NCBI GenBank assembly: GCA_022511055.1
Contig: JAFLSH010000001.1
Span: 1-33,674, forward strand
Source: Prevotella sp.
GTDB lineage: Bacteria > Bacteroidota > Bacteroidia > Bacteroidales > Bacteroidaceae
DNA: 33,674 nucleotides
Direction: 5' to 3'
The translations under genes and the position numbers were made by a program. The first letter of the stretch is position 1, and each line of letters begins with the position of its first letter. The notes below the pieces were generated by a model. The model was not told where the DNA came from, searched no databases, and saw only the letters and a program-made list of their open reading frames with translations. Of this stretch, positions 17,451-25,398 are shown one piece after another.

Positions 17451-17486
17451 TCAAAAAAAACGGTTTACGCGTTTTCGTAAACCGTT
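17451..17486 (-). terminator. Intrinsic terminator of queC, formed partly by its last codons
   Basis: An 11-bp perfect stem (AACGGTTTACG at 17459-17469 pairing with 17476-17486, loop of 6) is followed on the minus strand by a run of at least 8 T. The queC stop codon (17467-17465) lies in the 3' arm, so the stem's 5' arm and loop are coding sequence. On the plus strand there is no T-run, so it acts mainly for queC. Confidence 0.8.
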
Positions 17487-18124
17487 GTGTCTTCGATGCC
17501 CGCCTCGGCCAGCGCTTCCCGGCGTTCAACGCAGGTGCCGCACTTGCCGCAGTGGTGCTGACCGCCGCGGTAGCACGACCAGGTCTCAGCATAGTTGATG
17601 CCCAGCTCGCGCCCGCGCGCCGCAATCTGCCCTTTGGTCAAATGGGTGAAGGGGCAAACCAGGGTGATGCCTGGATAAGTGCCTGTCTCGGCGGCACGGC
17701 TCATGGCCTCGACAAACTCCGGGCGGCAATCGGGATAGATGGTGTGGTCTCCCCCGTGATTGGCCATCATGACGTGCTTCAGCCCGCGGCTCTCCGCCAT
17801 GCCGATGGCCACGCTGAGCATGATGCCGTTGCGGAAGGGAACGACCGTAGAGCGCATGTTCTCATCGGCATAGTGGCCTTCGGGAATCGCCTGGTCGCCT
17901 TGCAGCAGCGAACTCTGGAAGTAGCGGTGCATGAAGTCGAGCGGAATGACAATGTGTTCGATGCCCAACCGCTGGCAGTGCAGCCGGGCGAAGGCAATCT
18001 CACGGGCATTGTGGTTTGACCCGTAGTTGAACGACAAGGCCAGCGCGATGCGCTCGCGCTGGTCATAGAGGAGGGTCGTGGAGTCCATGCCCCCACTCAG
18101 AATCAGAATAGAATCTTTATCCAT
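17465..18124 (-). CDS. queC: 7-cyano-7-deazaguanine synthase
   Basis: QueC converts 7-carboxy-7-deazaguanine to preQ0 with ATP and ammonia, in queuosine biosynthesis. The 219-residue protein begins with the PP-loop ILILSGGMDSTTLL and ends with the zinc-binding cysteines CYRGGQHHCGKCGTC. The intermediate MANHGGDHTIYPDCRPEF is also typical of the family. It is 38 bp downstream of ridA on the same strand, so they probably share the ridA promoter. No queD or queE is adjacent. Confidence 0.95.
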   Translation of the reverse strand: MDKDSILILSGGMDSTTLLYDQRERIALALSFNYGSNHNAREIAFARLHCQRLGIEHIVIPLDFMHRYFQSSLLQGDQAIPEGHYADENMRSTVVPFRNGIMLSVAIGMAESRGLKHVMMANHGGDHTIYPDCRPEFVEAMSRAAETGTYPGITLVCPFTHLTKGQIAARGRELGINYAETWSCYRGGQHHCGKCGTCVERREALAEAGIEDTTVYENA

Positions 18125-18162
18125 AGGAAACGGCTCAATGCGGGAAACGCCCGCCTGCTCTC

Positions 18163-18534
18163 TTATTTGGCGGCGATGACCTCTATCTCGACCAGCGCCC
18201 CCTTGGGCAAGTCGCGCACGGCAAAGGCGCTGCGTGCGGGGAACGGCGCTGCGAACAGCTCGGCATAGACCTCATTCATCGGGCCGAAGTTCTGAATGTC
18301 AGACAGCAGCACCGTGGTCTTGACCACGTTGCACAAATCCAGCCCCGCTTCGCGCAGTATGGCCTGCGCGTTGAGCAGCGACTGGCGGGTCTGCGCCTTG
18401 ATGTCTGCCGGCATCTCGCCTGTCTCCGGGTTGATGGGCAGCTGCCCACTACAGTAAACGAAGCCCCCCGCCTCGATGGCCTGACTGTATGGGCCGATGG
18501 CTGCCGGAGCATTGTTGGTTGCAATTTGTTTCAT
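18163..18534 (-). CDS. ridA: RidA/YjgF family enamine/imine deaminase
   Basis: RidA hydrolyses reactive enamine/imine intermediates such as 2-aminoacrylate to ketoacids and ammonia. The product, about 123 residues, shows APAAIGPYSQAIEAGGFVYCSGQ, the trimer-core LREAGLDLCNVVKTTVLL and the active-site region PARSAFAVRDLPKGALVEIE, with the conserved Arg and Glu. The start at 18534 (MKQIA) fits the family best; an in-frame ATG 7 codons upstream (18555) is possible. It heads a two-gene unit with queC. Confidence 0.93.
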   Translation of the reverse strand: MKQIATNNAPAAIGPYSQAIEAGGFVYCSGQLPINPETGEMPADIKAQTRQSLLNAQAILREAGLDLCNVVKTTVLLSDIQNFGPMNEVYAELFAAPFPARSAFAVRDLPKGALVEIEVIAAK

Positions 18535-18570
18535 TTTCTTTTCGGTATTGACCATTGTACTTTGTGGCTG

Positions 18571-18578
18571 CAAAGTTA
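18571..18578 (-). promoter_or_regulatory. -7 box of ridA-queC
   Basis: TAACTTTG on the minus strand fits TAnnTTTG and lies about 36 nt before the chosen ridA ATG. The -33 is not clear at the expected distance. Confidence 0.45.
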
Positions 18579-18785
18579 CAAAGAATCGCTGTAACAATCC
18601 GCAGGCGGCAACATTTTTTAACGAAGATTTCTGCGATGCCCCGCAAATGCGCGTGGCAGCATGCGCCGCTGGAATGTGGTTGGCAATCGGCTGTTTTTGC
18701 AAACTCCGCCTTACATTATAATAGCGAGTTCGCAAAAAAGTTTTAAATTATCGGCAGACAGTGTTCGTTTTTCAATAAAATATTG

Positions 18786-18793
18786 TAATTTTG
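18786..18793 (+). promoter_or_regulatory. -7 box of pgk
   Basis: TAATTTTG is 50 nt before the pgk ATG, with a weak -33 (TTCG at 18 bp). The 309-bp ridA-pgk gap otherwise holds only the ridA -7 box; I see no further gene or hairpin there. Confidence 0.5.
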
Positions 18794-18843
18794 TGCCTAA
18801 ATTTGAAAATAGGAACGAAAAAATAAAAATTGTAATTACAACT

Positions 18844-20115
18844 ATGACAATCAACGAATTCAATTTTGCCGGTAAGAAGGCAATCGTGCGCGTTGACTTC
18901 AACGTGCCCCTGGATGAGAATGGTAAGATTACTGACGACACCCGCATCCGCGGTGCCCTGCCCACGCTCAAGAAGATTCTGGCAGACGGTGGTGCAACCA
19001 TCATTATGTCGCACATGGGCAAGCCCAAAGGCAAGGTGAATCCGAAGCTGTCGCTCGGCCAGATTCGCGAGGCTGTGGAGAAGGCACTTGGCGTGCCCGT
19101 TAGCTTTGCTGCCGACTGCGCCAAGGCTGCCGATGCTGCCAAGGCTCTGAAGATGGGCGAGGCCCTGTTGCTGGAGAATCTGCGCTACTATCCCGAAGAG
19201 GAGGGCAAGCCTGTTGGCGTAGAGAAGGGTACTCCCGAATATGACGAGGCCAAGAAGGCCATGAAGACCAGCCAGAAGGAGTTTGCCAAGACACTGGCCT
19301 CATACGCTGACGTATATGTGATGGATGCCTTCGGCACCGCTCACCGCAAGCACGCCTCTACGGCTGTCATTGCCGACTATTTCGATGCCGACCACAAGAT
19401 GCTGGGTCTGCTGATGGAGAAGGAAGTGCAGGCTGTGGACAATGTGCTGTCAAACATCAAGCGCCCCTTCGTGGCCATCATGGGTGGCTCGAAGGTCAGC
19501 TCAAAGATTGGCATTATCGAAAACCTGTTGGGCAAGGTCGACAAGCTCATCCTCTGCGGTGGCATGACCTATACGTTCTCGAAGGCTCACGGCGGCGAGA
19601 TTGGTAACTCTATCGTTGAGCTTGACAAGTTAGACGTGGCTCTCGGCGTGGAGGAGCTGGCCAAGAAGAACGGCGTGGAGCTGGTGCTGGGCAGCGACTG
19701 CACAGCCACCAACGGCCTGGACTTCGGCACGATGACCGTGAAGCCCGGCGCAGAGATTGTGACCTGCCCCGCCAACAACGTGCCCGCAGGCTTTGAGGGC
19801 GTTGATGCCGGCCCCGAGAGCCAGAAGGCATTTGCCGAGGCCATCAGCGGTGCTAAGACCATCCTGTGGAACGGCCCTGCCGGCGTGTTCGAGTGCGACA
19901 GCTTCACGGCTGGTAGCCGCGCCATCGGCGAGGCTATTGCCAAGGCAACAGCCGAGGGTGCATTCTCACTGATTGGCGGTGGCGACTCTGTGGCTTGTGT
20001 CAACAAGTTCGGACTGGCCGACCAGGTGAGCTATATCTCTACCGGCGGTGGCGCTCTGCTTGAGGCCATCGAGGGCAAGGTGCTTCCCGGTGTGGCAGCT
20101 ATCAAAGGCGAGTAA
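18844..20115 (+). CDS. pgk: Phosphoglycerate kinase
   Basis: Glycolytic enzyme transferring phosphate from 1,3-bisphosphoglycerate to ADP. The product, about 423 residues, is full length and shows KAIVRVDFNVPLDENGKI, TIIMSHMGKPKG, ENLRYYPEEEGKP, the hinge-region GSKVSSKIGIIENLL, and the C-terminal nucleotide site LIGGGDSVACVNKFGL and STGGGALLEAIEGK. An open frame extends upstream to 18661 but carries no family sequence. The start MTINEFNF at 18844 is the family start and follows the -7 box. The gene is monocistronic with its own terminator. Confidence 0.97.
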   Translation: MTINEFNFAGKKAIVRVDFNVPLDENGKITDDTRIRGALPTLKKILADGGATIIMSHMGKPKGKVNPKLSLGQIREAVEKALGVPVSFAADCAKAADAAKALKMGEALLLENLRYYPEEEGKPVGVEKGTPEYDEAKKAMKTSQKEFAKTLASYADVYVMDAFGTAHRKHASTAVIADYFDADHKMLGLLMEKEVQAVDNVLSNIKRPFVAIMGGSKVSSKIGIIENLLGKVDKLILCGGMTYTFSKAHGGEIGNSIVELDKLDVALGVEELAKKNGVELVLGSDCTATNGLDFGTMTVKPGAEIVTCPANNVPAGFEGVDAGPESQKAFAEAISGAKTILWNGPAGVFECDSFTAGSRAIGEAIAKATAEGAFSLIGGGDSVACVNKFGLADQVSYISTGGGALLEAIEGKVLPGVAAIKGE

Positions 20116-20139
20116 AACTAATTAATCAATCAATATGGG

Positions 20140-20180
20140 GAGCTGTGCATGGCTTTTATGCTGTGTGCAGCTCTTTTTTT
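20140..20180 (+). terminator. pgk intrinsic terminator
   Basis: A 10-bp stem with two G-U pairs (20140-20149 with 20164-20173) is followed by seven T (20174-20180), about 25 nt after the pgk stop. Confidence 0.8.
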
Positions 20181-20211
20181 GTATGGTCTCTTTTGGGCGG
20201 GGGCGGTTTTC

Positions 20212-20349
20212 TCACGCGCGCGCGTAATAGTAGCCAATCAAGCTGAACACCCCACACCCCCGACACCCCCAACACCCAACTTGGGTGTCGGGGGTGTTGA
20301 GGGTGCAGGGCAGTAACCGTGTTTCACTACTATATATATGCGCGCGTGA
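20212..20349. repeat. Nested inverted repeat, outer arms
   Basis: The left arm 20212-20233 (TCACGCGCGC..TAGTAG) pairs with the right arm 20327-20349 (CTACTA..GCGCGCGTGA): 10 bp at the base and 6 bp at the inner end match exactly. Between them the arms diverge into alternating CG or TA steps. The arms enclose a second, GC-rich palindrome (20257-20303). No open reading frame with family resemblance covers it. It looks like an intergenic repeat or structured RNA of unknown origin. Confidence 0.6.
20257..20303. repeat. GC-rich near-perfect palindrome with G-runs
   Basis: 20257-20279 is an inverted copy of 20281-20303 about a single C at 20280, with only a few mismatches or wobbles; the 16 bp nearest the centre have one mismatch. 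The arms are C-runs and G-runs separated by 2-4 bases, so either strand could also form a G-quadruplex (for example GGGTGTCGGGGG and on to 20310). A real RNA hairpin would open a few central pairs as loop. Confidence 0.65.
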
Positions 20350-20439
20350 ATGGAGGCTAATCGGGTGTGGGGTGGTCGTCGCTGGTGGTCATTTCGGGAG
20401 TAATGGCTAACGGAAAGGGTAGGTTTTGTAGGTGTGGCA

Positions 20440-20640
20440 GGTTTAGTAGGTGTAGTTGGGGAGTTTCGGGAAAAACTCACGGAGTATTTCCCAAAACTCA
20501 TGGAGTATTTTTCAAAACTCACGGAGTAATTTTTCTAAAGTGCCGCTTTTTTCCCGAAACTCACGGAGTATTTTCCGAAACTCACGGCGTTTTTGGGGAA
20601 ATATCAGCTCCCTAATCAGCCCTGCTACACCTACCAAGCC
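20440..20640. repeat. 21-bp inverted repeat bracketing the tandem array
   Basis: GGTTTAGTAGGTGTAGTTGGG at 20440-20460 (shown to 21 with the final G) matches the complement of 20620-20640 at 17 of 21 positions. Its arms enclose the 21-bp-period array almost symmetrically, suggesting that arms and array form one element. Confidence 0.5.
20473..20593. repeat. Tandem array with a 21-bp period
   Basis: The core AAACTCACGGAGTATT begins at 20473, 20494, 20515, 20557 and 20578, that is every 21 bp, with a decayed unit at 20536. Variants are CTCATGG in unit 2 and GGCGTT in the last unit. Each core contains the small dyad ACTC-ACG-GAGT. An inverted copy of the junction (GAGTTTCGGG at 20461-20470) lies just before the array. 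The reading frame through it gives a 7-residue repeat (KTHGVF-), but there is no family resemblance, so coding is doubtful. The 21-bp spacing (two helical turns) would place all dyads on one face of the DNA. Confidence 0.8.
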
Positions 20641-20670
20641 TACTCTACTCCCGACCGGCGACAGGACTCT

Positions 20671-20707
20671 GCCCCCGCTGCCGCCAAGAGGGGCTTTTTT
20701 GTTTTTT
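20671..20707 (+). terminator. Possible intrinsic terminator upstream of the PUL promoter
   Basis: GCCCC (20671-20675) pairs with GGGGC (20690-20694), followed by T6-G-T6. The stem is short and the loop is 14 nt. Because pgk already has a terminator, this one would end some transcript arising in the repeat region, or insulate the PUL promoter 12 bp beyond. Confidence 0.4.
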
Positions 20708-20718
20708 CTTGCGAAATC

Positions 20719-20750
20719 TTTGGAAGTTTCAACTAATTGTAGTACCTTTG
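20719..20750 (+). promoter_or_regulatory. Promoter of the PUL operon
   Basis: TTTG (-33, 20719-20722), a 20-bp spacer and TACCTTTG (-7, 20743-20750) match the Bacteroidetes consensus exactly. The leader to the mannanase ATG is about 80 nt. No good -7/-33 pair was seen in the short gaps between the five following genes, so they probably form one operon. Confidence 0.75.
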
Positions 20751-20832
20751 TAACCGCAAGTTTTGAAAGCCGGCGGGTCGTGAAGACTCTATGGCTACAC
20801 AGAAAGATACTGATAACTATAACAGAGCAAAC

Positions 20833-22113
20833 ATGAAACAATTTATTCTGACCTTTCTTTCCCTCGTGGCCACCCTTGCTGCCGTGGCTCAGACTTCATT
20901 CGTAACCGCCAAAGACGGCCATTTCGTCAGAGATGGGCGCCCTTACTATTATGTGGGTACTAACTTCTGGTATGGCGCCATCCTCGGCTCTGAAGGGCAG
21001 GGCGGCGACCGCAAGCGCCTCTGCCGCGAACTGGATGAGATGAAGCGCATGGGCATTGACAACCTGCGAATCCTCGTCGGCTCTGATGGCGAGCGGGGTG
21101 TCAAGACCAAGGTCGAGCCCACTTTGCAGATAAGGCCCGGCGTGTATAACGATACCATCCTGGCCGGTCTGGACTATCTGATGCAGGAGATGGGCAAGCG
21201 CAAGATGGTGGCGGTGCTTTACCTGAACAACTCGTGGGAGTGGAGTGGGGGATATGGCTACTATCTGGAACAGGCAGGGGCCGGCAAGCAGCCCCGTCCT
21301 GATGATGCGGGCTACCCGGCGTTCATGGCGGCTATGGCCAAGTATGCCACGAATGAGCGGGCGCACCAGCTGTTCTATGACTATGTGCGCTTCATCATCG
21401 GCCGCACCAACCGCTACACGGGGCTGAAGTACACAGACGACCCCGCCATCATGTCGTGGCAGATAGGCAACGAGCCGCGCGCCTTCTCGACCGAGGCGCT
21501 GCCGGCATTCGAGAAGTGGCTCGCCGAAGCCTCGGCGCTGATTCGCTCGCTGGACAGGAATCACCTGATTTCCGTCGGCAGTGAGGGCTCGTGGGGGTGC
21601 GAGAACGACTATGCCTCATACGAGCGCATCTGCGCCGACCCCAACATCGACTATTGCAACATCCACCTCTGGCCCTACAACTGGTCGTGGGCGCGTAAGG
21701 ACCATTTGATAGAAGACCTTGGCATCAGTTGCCAGAACACAAAGGATTATATCGACAAGCACCTGGCCATCTGCGACCGTCTGAACAAGCCCCTCGTCAT
21801 GGAAGAGTTCGGCTATCCCCGCGATGGCTTCGTCTACACGCCGGGCTCGCCGACCAAGGGGCGCGATGGCTATTACCAGTACGTGTTCTCGCTCGTGGCC
21901 GACAATGCCGAGCAGGGCGGCAAGTTTGCTGGCTGCAACTTCTGGGGCTGGGGCGGTTTTGCCCGCCCACTGCACGAGCAGTGGCAGGTGGGCGACCCCT
22001 ATACCAACGACCCTGCACAGGAAGCCCAGGGGCTGAACTCTGTGTTCTCGTGCGATAAGTCCACGCTGCGCGTGGTGCGCCAGCAGGTAAACCGCATGAA
22101 GCGGGTGAAATAG
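20833..22113 (+). CDS. GH5 endo-beta-1,4-mannanase (GH5_7-like), secreted
   Basis: The product, about 426 residues, starts with a signal peptide without lipobox (FILTFLSLVATLAAVAQ), so it is exported rather than lipid-anchored. The GH5 barrel shows YYYVGTNFWYGA, LRILVGSDGE, LYLNNSWEWSGGYGYYL, SWQIGNEPRAF with acid/base E214, and VMEEFGYPRDG with nucleophile E325. These match the mannanase subfamily, which cuts internal beta-1,4-mannosidic bonds in mannan, gluco- or galactomannan. No binding module is attached. A start at 20791 is possible, but it puts a charged stretch before the signal peptide; 20833 is preferred. It is the first gene of the PUL. Confidence 0.88.
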   Translation: MKQFILTFLSLVATLAAVAQTSFVTAKDGHFVRDGRPYYYVGTNFWYGAILGSEGQGGDRKRLCRELDEMKRMGIDNLRILVGSDGERGVKTKVEPTLQIRPGVYNDTILAGLDYLMQEMGKRKMVAVLYLNNSWEWSGGYGYYLEQAGAGKQPRPDDAGYPAFMAAMAKYATNERAHQLFYDYVRFIIGRTNRYTGLKYTDDPAIMSWQIGNEPRAFSTEALPAFEKWLAEASALIRSLDRNHLISVGSEGSWGCENDYASYERICADPNIDYCNIHLWPYNWSWARKDHLIEDLGISCQNTKDYIDKHLAICDRLNKPLVMEEFGYPRDGFVYTPGSPTKGRDGYYQYVFSLVADNAEQGGKFAGCNFWGWGGFARPLHEQWQVGDPYTNDPAQEAQGLNSVFSCDKSTLRVVRQQVNRMKRVK

Positions 22114-22163
22114 CCCCGTGACCCTGCGCCTGACAAGAAAAGAACGAACAATCAAAATTAATA

Positions 22164-25100
22164 ATGCGTATGAAGAAAACATGCTCAAGTCTGAGCCTGA
22201 AGCTGGCGCGTGGCTGGTGTCTGGCTCTGATGCTGTTGCTGCTGCCCCTGTCTGCCCTTGCGCAGAACATTGAGGTCAGCGGCCATGTGACCGACAAGGC
22301 TACCGGCGAGGAAATCATCGGGGCTACGGTCAAGGTGAAAGGAGCTGCCGGCGGTACGATTACCGACTTCGAAGGCAACTACAAACTGTCTGTCAGACAA
22401 GGCTCGACCCTGGAGTTCTCCTATGTCGGCTACAAGACAAAGACGGTTGCCGCCCGCGCCGGCCAGCTGAATGTACAGATGGAAGAAGACATCAACATGC
22501 TCGACCAGGTGGTGGTGGTGGGCTACGGCGTGATGAAGCGCTCAGACCTGACCGGCTCCGTGTCGAGCATCGGCGAAGATGAAATCAAGCAGGGTGTCAA
22601 CGTCAATATCGAGCAGGCCATGCAGGGCCGCATCGCCGGTGTGCAGGTAACGCAGAACTCCGGCGCGCCCGGCGGCGGCATCTCGGTGCAGATTCGCGGT
22701 ATCAACTCGCTGAACGGCAACGAGCCGCTCTATGTCATTGATGGCATTGCCGTCTCGGGGCAGACCGATGGCAATTCCAGCGCGCTCAGCTCGCTGAATC
22801 CCAGTGACATCGTCTCGCTCGAAGTGCTGAAAGATGCCTCGGCCACGGCCATCTACGGCTCGCGCGCATCGAATGGCGTGGTGCTGATTACCACCAAGCG
22901 CGGGCAGGCAGGCAAGCCGAAGCTGACCTACGAGGGCTACGTGGGGTGGCAGCAGCTGCCGGCGCAGCTCGATGTCATGAATCTGGAGCAGTACGCCGAG
23001 TACCACACCATACGCGCCAAGCTGATGGGGTGGGGCGAGAGCTACGAATACCGTGACCCCTCGCTCTTCACCGAAGGCACCGACTGGCAAGATGTGCTGT
23101 TCCGCAGCGCGTTCATGCACAACCATCAGGTGGGCATCTCCGGCGGTACGGAGAACATGCACTACGCCCTCTCCGGCGGCTATCTTGACCAGGATGGTAT
23201 AGCCATCGGGTCGAGCTTCAACCGTAAGTCTTTCCGCGCCAACTTCGATACCAATATCACAGACTGGCTGCAGGTGGGCGTGAACGGCTATTACGCCAAC
23301 ACAGACCGCACGGTGACCTTCGAGGAGACGGGAGCCATACAGACCGCCCTGAACCAGTACCCTGATGTGGCGCCATACAATCCTGATGGCTCGTTGGGCT
23401 TCGGCGAAACGCACGAGTACCAGTACCAGTCGAATCCGCTGTTCGAGGCTTCCATGAAAGACAACTGGCAGAAGAACAACGAGCTGAACTACAACTTCTT
23501 TGCCAACATCATGCCGCTGAAGGGGCTGACCCTGCGCATTGAGTACGGCGGCAGCCGCTCGTGGGGCAACTCGCTCTACTTCACGCCCGCCTACAGCTAT
23601 GGCAACGTGGTCGTAGAGTCTGAGCTGTCGAAGTCTAATTCGCGTAACACCTACGAGTCGTTCAAGCAATACGCCACCTACGATTTCGACCTGCTCCGTG
23701 GCCATCACTTCCAGCTGATGGCCGGCCATGAGAGCCAGGAAGGCGAGTGGAATCAGCTGGGTGCGGCGCGCAACGGCTACATCTCCAGTGCCATTAAGAG
23801 CCTCGGCGTTGGCGACCCCAACACCATGACCAACAGCGAGCAGGGCAATGACTGGGCTATCGAGTCATACTACGGCCGTCTCAACTACAACTTGCTTGAC
23901 CGCTACCTGCTGACCGCCACGCTGCGTGCCGATGGCTCTTCCCACTTTGCCAAGGGCCACAAGTGGGGCTACTTCCCCTCGGCGGCTGTCGCCTGGCGCA
24001 TCAGTCAGGAGCCGTTCATGGAGAAAGTGGAGTGGGTCGACAACCTGAAGCTCCGCCTGGGCTGGGGTCATGTGGGTAACCAGAACACGCCCGACTATGT
24101 CTACGGCACGGCCATGAAGACCGTAACGACTGCCAACGGCACGGGCTATTTCCCCGCCCGCTACCCGAACTCCGAGGTGGAGTGGGAGAGTACCAAGGCT
24201 TGGAACGTCGGTATAGACCTGAACGTGCTGAAGGGGCGCATCGAGTTCATTGTCGATGCCTACCTGAAGAACACGGATAACCTGCTCTTGGAAGCGGCTC
24301 TGCCGCAGTACTTAGTGCCTAACCAGTCGTGGTACGGCATTGCTCCGCCCTTCGTGAACGCCGGTGCCATAGAGAACAAGGGTGTTGAGTTCACGCTGAA
24401 CACGGTGAACGTGAAAACCAAGGACTGGGAGTGGCGCACCGGCCTTACGGTGAGCATCAACCGAAACAAGGTAACGGCGCTGAACAGTGAGAGCGCCATG
24501 CTGCCGGGTACTATGCCAGACAGCAATACCTACACCATGTCGAAGGTGGGGCAGCCCGTCGGTCGCTTCTATGGCTACAACGTGATTGGCATGTACACCT
24601 GTGAAGATGACTTCTATCAGAAGAATCAGCTGGGCGAGTTCATGCTCGACCAGAATGGCAACCGCATAGCCGTGCCGCGCCCCGGCCCCGAGAATGATGA
24701 CACCATGTATGACATTGCACCGAACAGCATCTGGGTGGGTGACTACATCTTCGAAGATGTCAATGGTGATGGGAAAATCACTTCGGCAGACCGCAAGTAC
24801 ATTGGCGACCCGAATCCTGACTTCACCTTCGGTATCAACAACGTCATCACCTGGAAAGACTTTGAACTGTCGTTCTTCTTCAACGGCAGCGTGGGCAATG
24901 ATGTCTATAACTACGTGCGCCAGCGCCATACCGACCCGATGGGGTGGGGTAACAAGATGGCCGAAGTGGCTGACTATGCGCGTGTTGAGATGAAAGACCC
25001 GAATGGCTCGCTGACCGACCTGTCAAACGTCTACGTTGCCAATCCCACAACGGCAAAGGTGCAGCGCATCACGGCTAACGGGCAGAACATGAACGATAAC

Positions 25101-25376
25101 AACCGCCCCAGCTCGCGCTTTGTCGAAGATGGCTCGTACATCCGGCTGAAGACCCTTTCGCTGGCTTACAACCTGCCGAAGAAGTGGCTCAGGCCGCTGA
25201 AGCTCGACTGGGTGCAGGTCTATGCCAACGCGCAGAACTTGTTTACCATCACGGGCTACACGGGCTATGACCCCGAACTGGGTGCCATCAACCAGAACGT
25301 GAAGCTGCAGGGGCTTGACAACTATCGCTATCCCTCGCAGCGCATCTTCAACTTTGGTCTAAAAGTGAGTCTATAA
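22164..25376 (+). CDS. SusC-family TonB-dependent outer-membrane transporter
   Basis: The 1070-residue protein has a signal peptide, the SusC-specific N-terminal carboxypeptidase-regulatory-like domain (VSGHVTDKATGEEIIGATVKVKG; about 35-115), and the plug with QVVVVGYGVMKRSDLTGSVS. SIRG-like VQIRGINSLNGNEPLYVIDG, DASATAIYGSRASNGVVLITTK and a 22-strand-type barrel ending FNFGLKVSL complete it. It imports oligosaccharides with energy from TonB, paired with the SusD protein encoded next. In-frame ATGs at 22164 and 22170 are both possible. It follows the mannanase by 50 bp and precedes susD by 22 bp. Confidence 0.95.
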   Translation: MRMKKTCSSLSLKLARGWCLALMLLLLPLSALAQNIEVSGHVTDKATGEEIIGATVKVKGAAGGTITDFEGNYKLSVRQGSTLEFSYVGYKTKTVAARAGQLNVQMEEDINMLDQVVVVGYGVMKRSDLTGSVSSIGEDEIKQGVNVNIEQAMQGRIAGVQVTQNSGAPGGGISVQIRGINSLNGNEPLYVIDGIAVSGQTDGNSSALSSLNPSDIVSLEVLKDASATAIYGSRASNGVVLITTKRGQAGKPKLTYEGYVGWQQLPAQLDVMNLEQYAEYHTIRAKLMGWGESYEYRDPSLFTEGTDWQDVLFRSAFMHNHQVGISGGTENMHYALSGGYLDQDGIAIGSSFNRKSFRANFDTNITDWLQVGVNGYYANTDRTVTFEETGAIQTALNQYPDVAPYNPDGSLGFGETHEYQYQSNPLFEASMKDNWQKNNELNYNFFANIMPLKGLTLRIEYGGSRSWGNSLYFTPAYSYGNVVVESELSKSNSRNTYESFKQYATYDFDLLRGHHFQLMAGHESQEGEWNQLGAARNGYISSAIKSLGVGDPNTMTNSEQGNDWAIESYYGRLNYNLLDRYLLTATLRADGSSHFAKGHKWGYFPSAAVAWRISQEPFMEKVEWVDNLKLRLGWGHVGNQNTPDYVYGTAMKTVTTANGTGYFPARYPNSEVEWESTKAWNVGIDLNVLKGRIEFIVDAYLKNTDNLLLEAALPQYLVPNQSWYGIAPPFVNAGAIENKGVEFTLNTVNVKTKDWEWRTGLTVSINRNKVTALNSESAMLPGTMPDSNTYTMSKVGQPVGRFYGYNVIGMYTCEDDFYQKNQLGEFMLDQNGNRIAVPRPGPENDDTMYDIAPNSIWVGDYIFEDVNGDGKITSADRKYIGDPNPDFTFGINNVITWKDFELSFFFNGSVGNDVYNYVRQRHTDPMGWGNKMAEVADYARVEMKDPNGSLTDLSNVYVANPTTAKVQRITANGQNMNDNNRPSSRFVEDGSYIRLKTLSLAYNLPKKWLRPLKLDWVQVYANAQNLFTITGYTGYDPELGAINQNVKLQGLDNYRYPSQRIFNFGLKVSL

Positions 25377-25398
25377 CCTGAAATCAAGATATTGCATT

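Noticed and set aside
18661..18843. Upstream extension of the pgk open frame
   Set aside because: It precedes the promoter -7 box and has no phosphoglycerate kinase sequence; the family start is at 18844.
20367..20615. Open frame of 82 codons across the 21-bp array giving a 7-residue repeat (KTHGVF-)
   Set aside because: Any frame through a 21-bp repeat without stops yields a 7-residue repeat; all three plus frames and a minus frame are open through part of it. There is no promoter or family resemblance.
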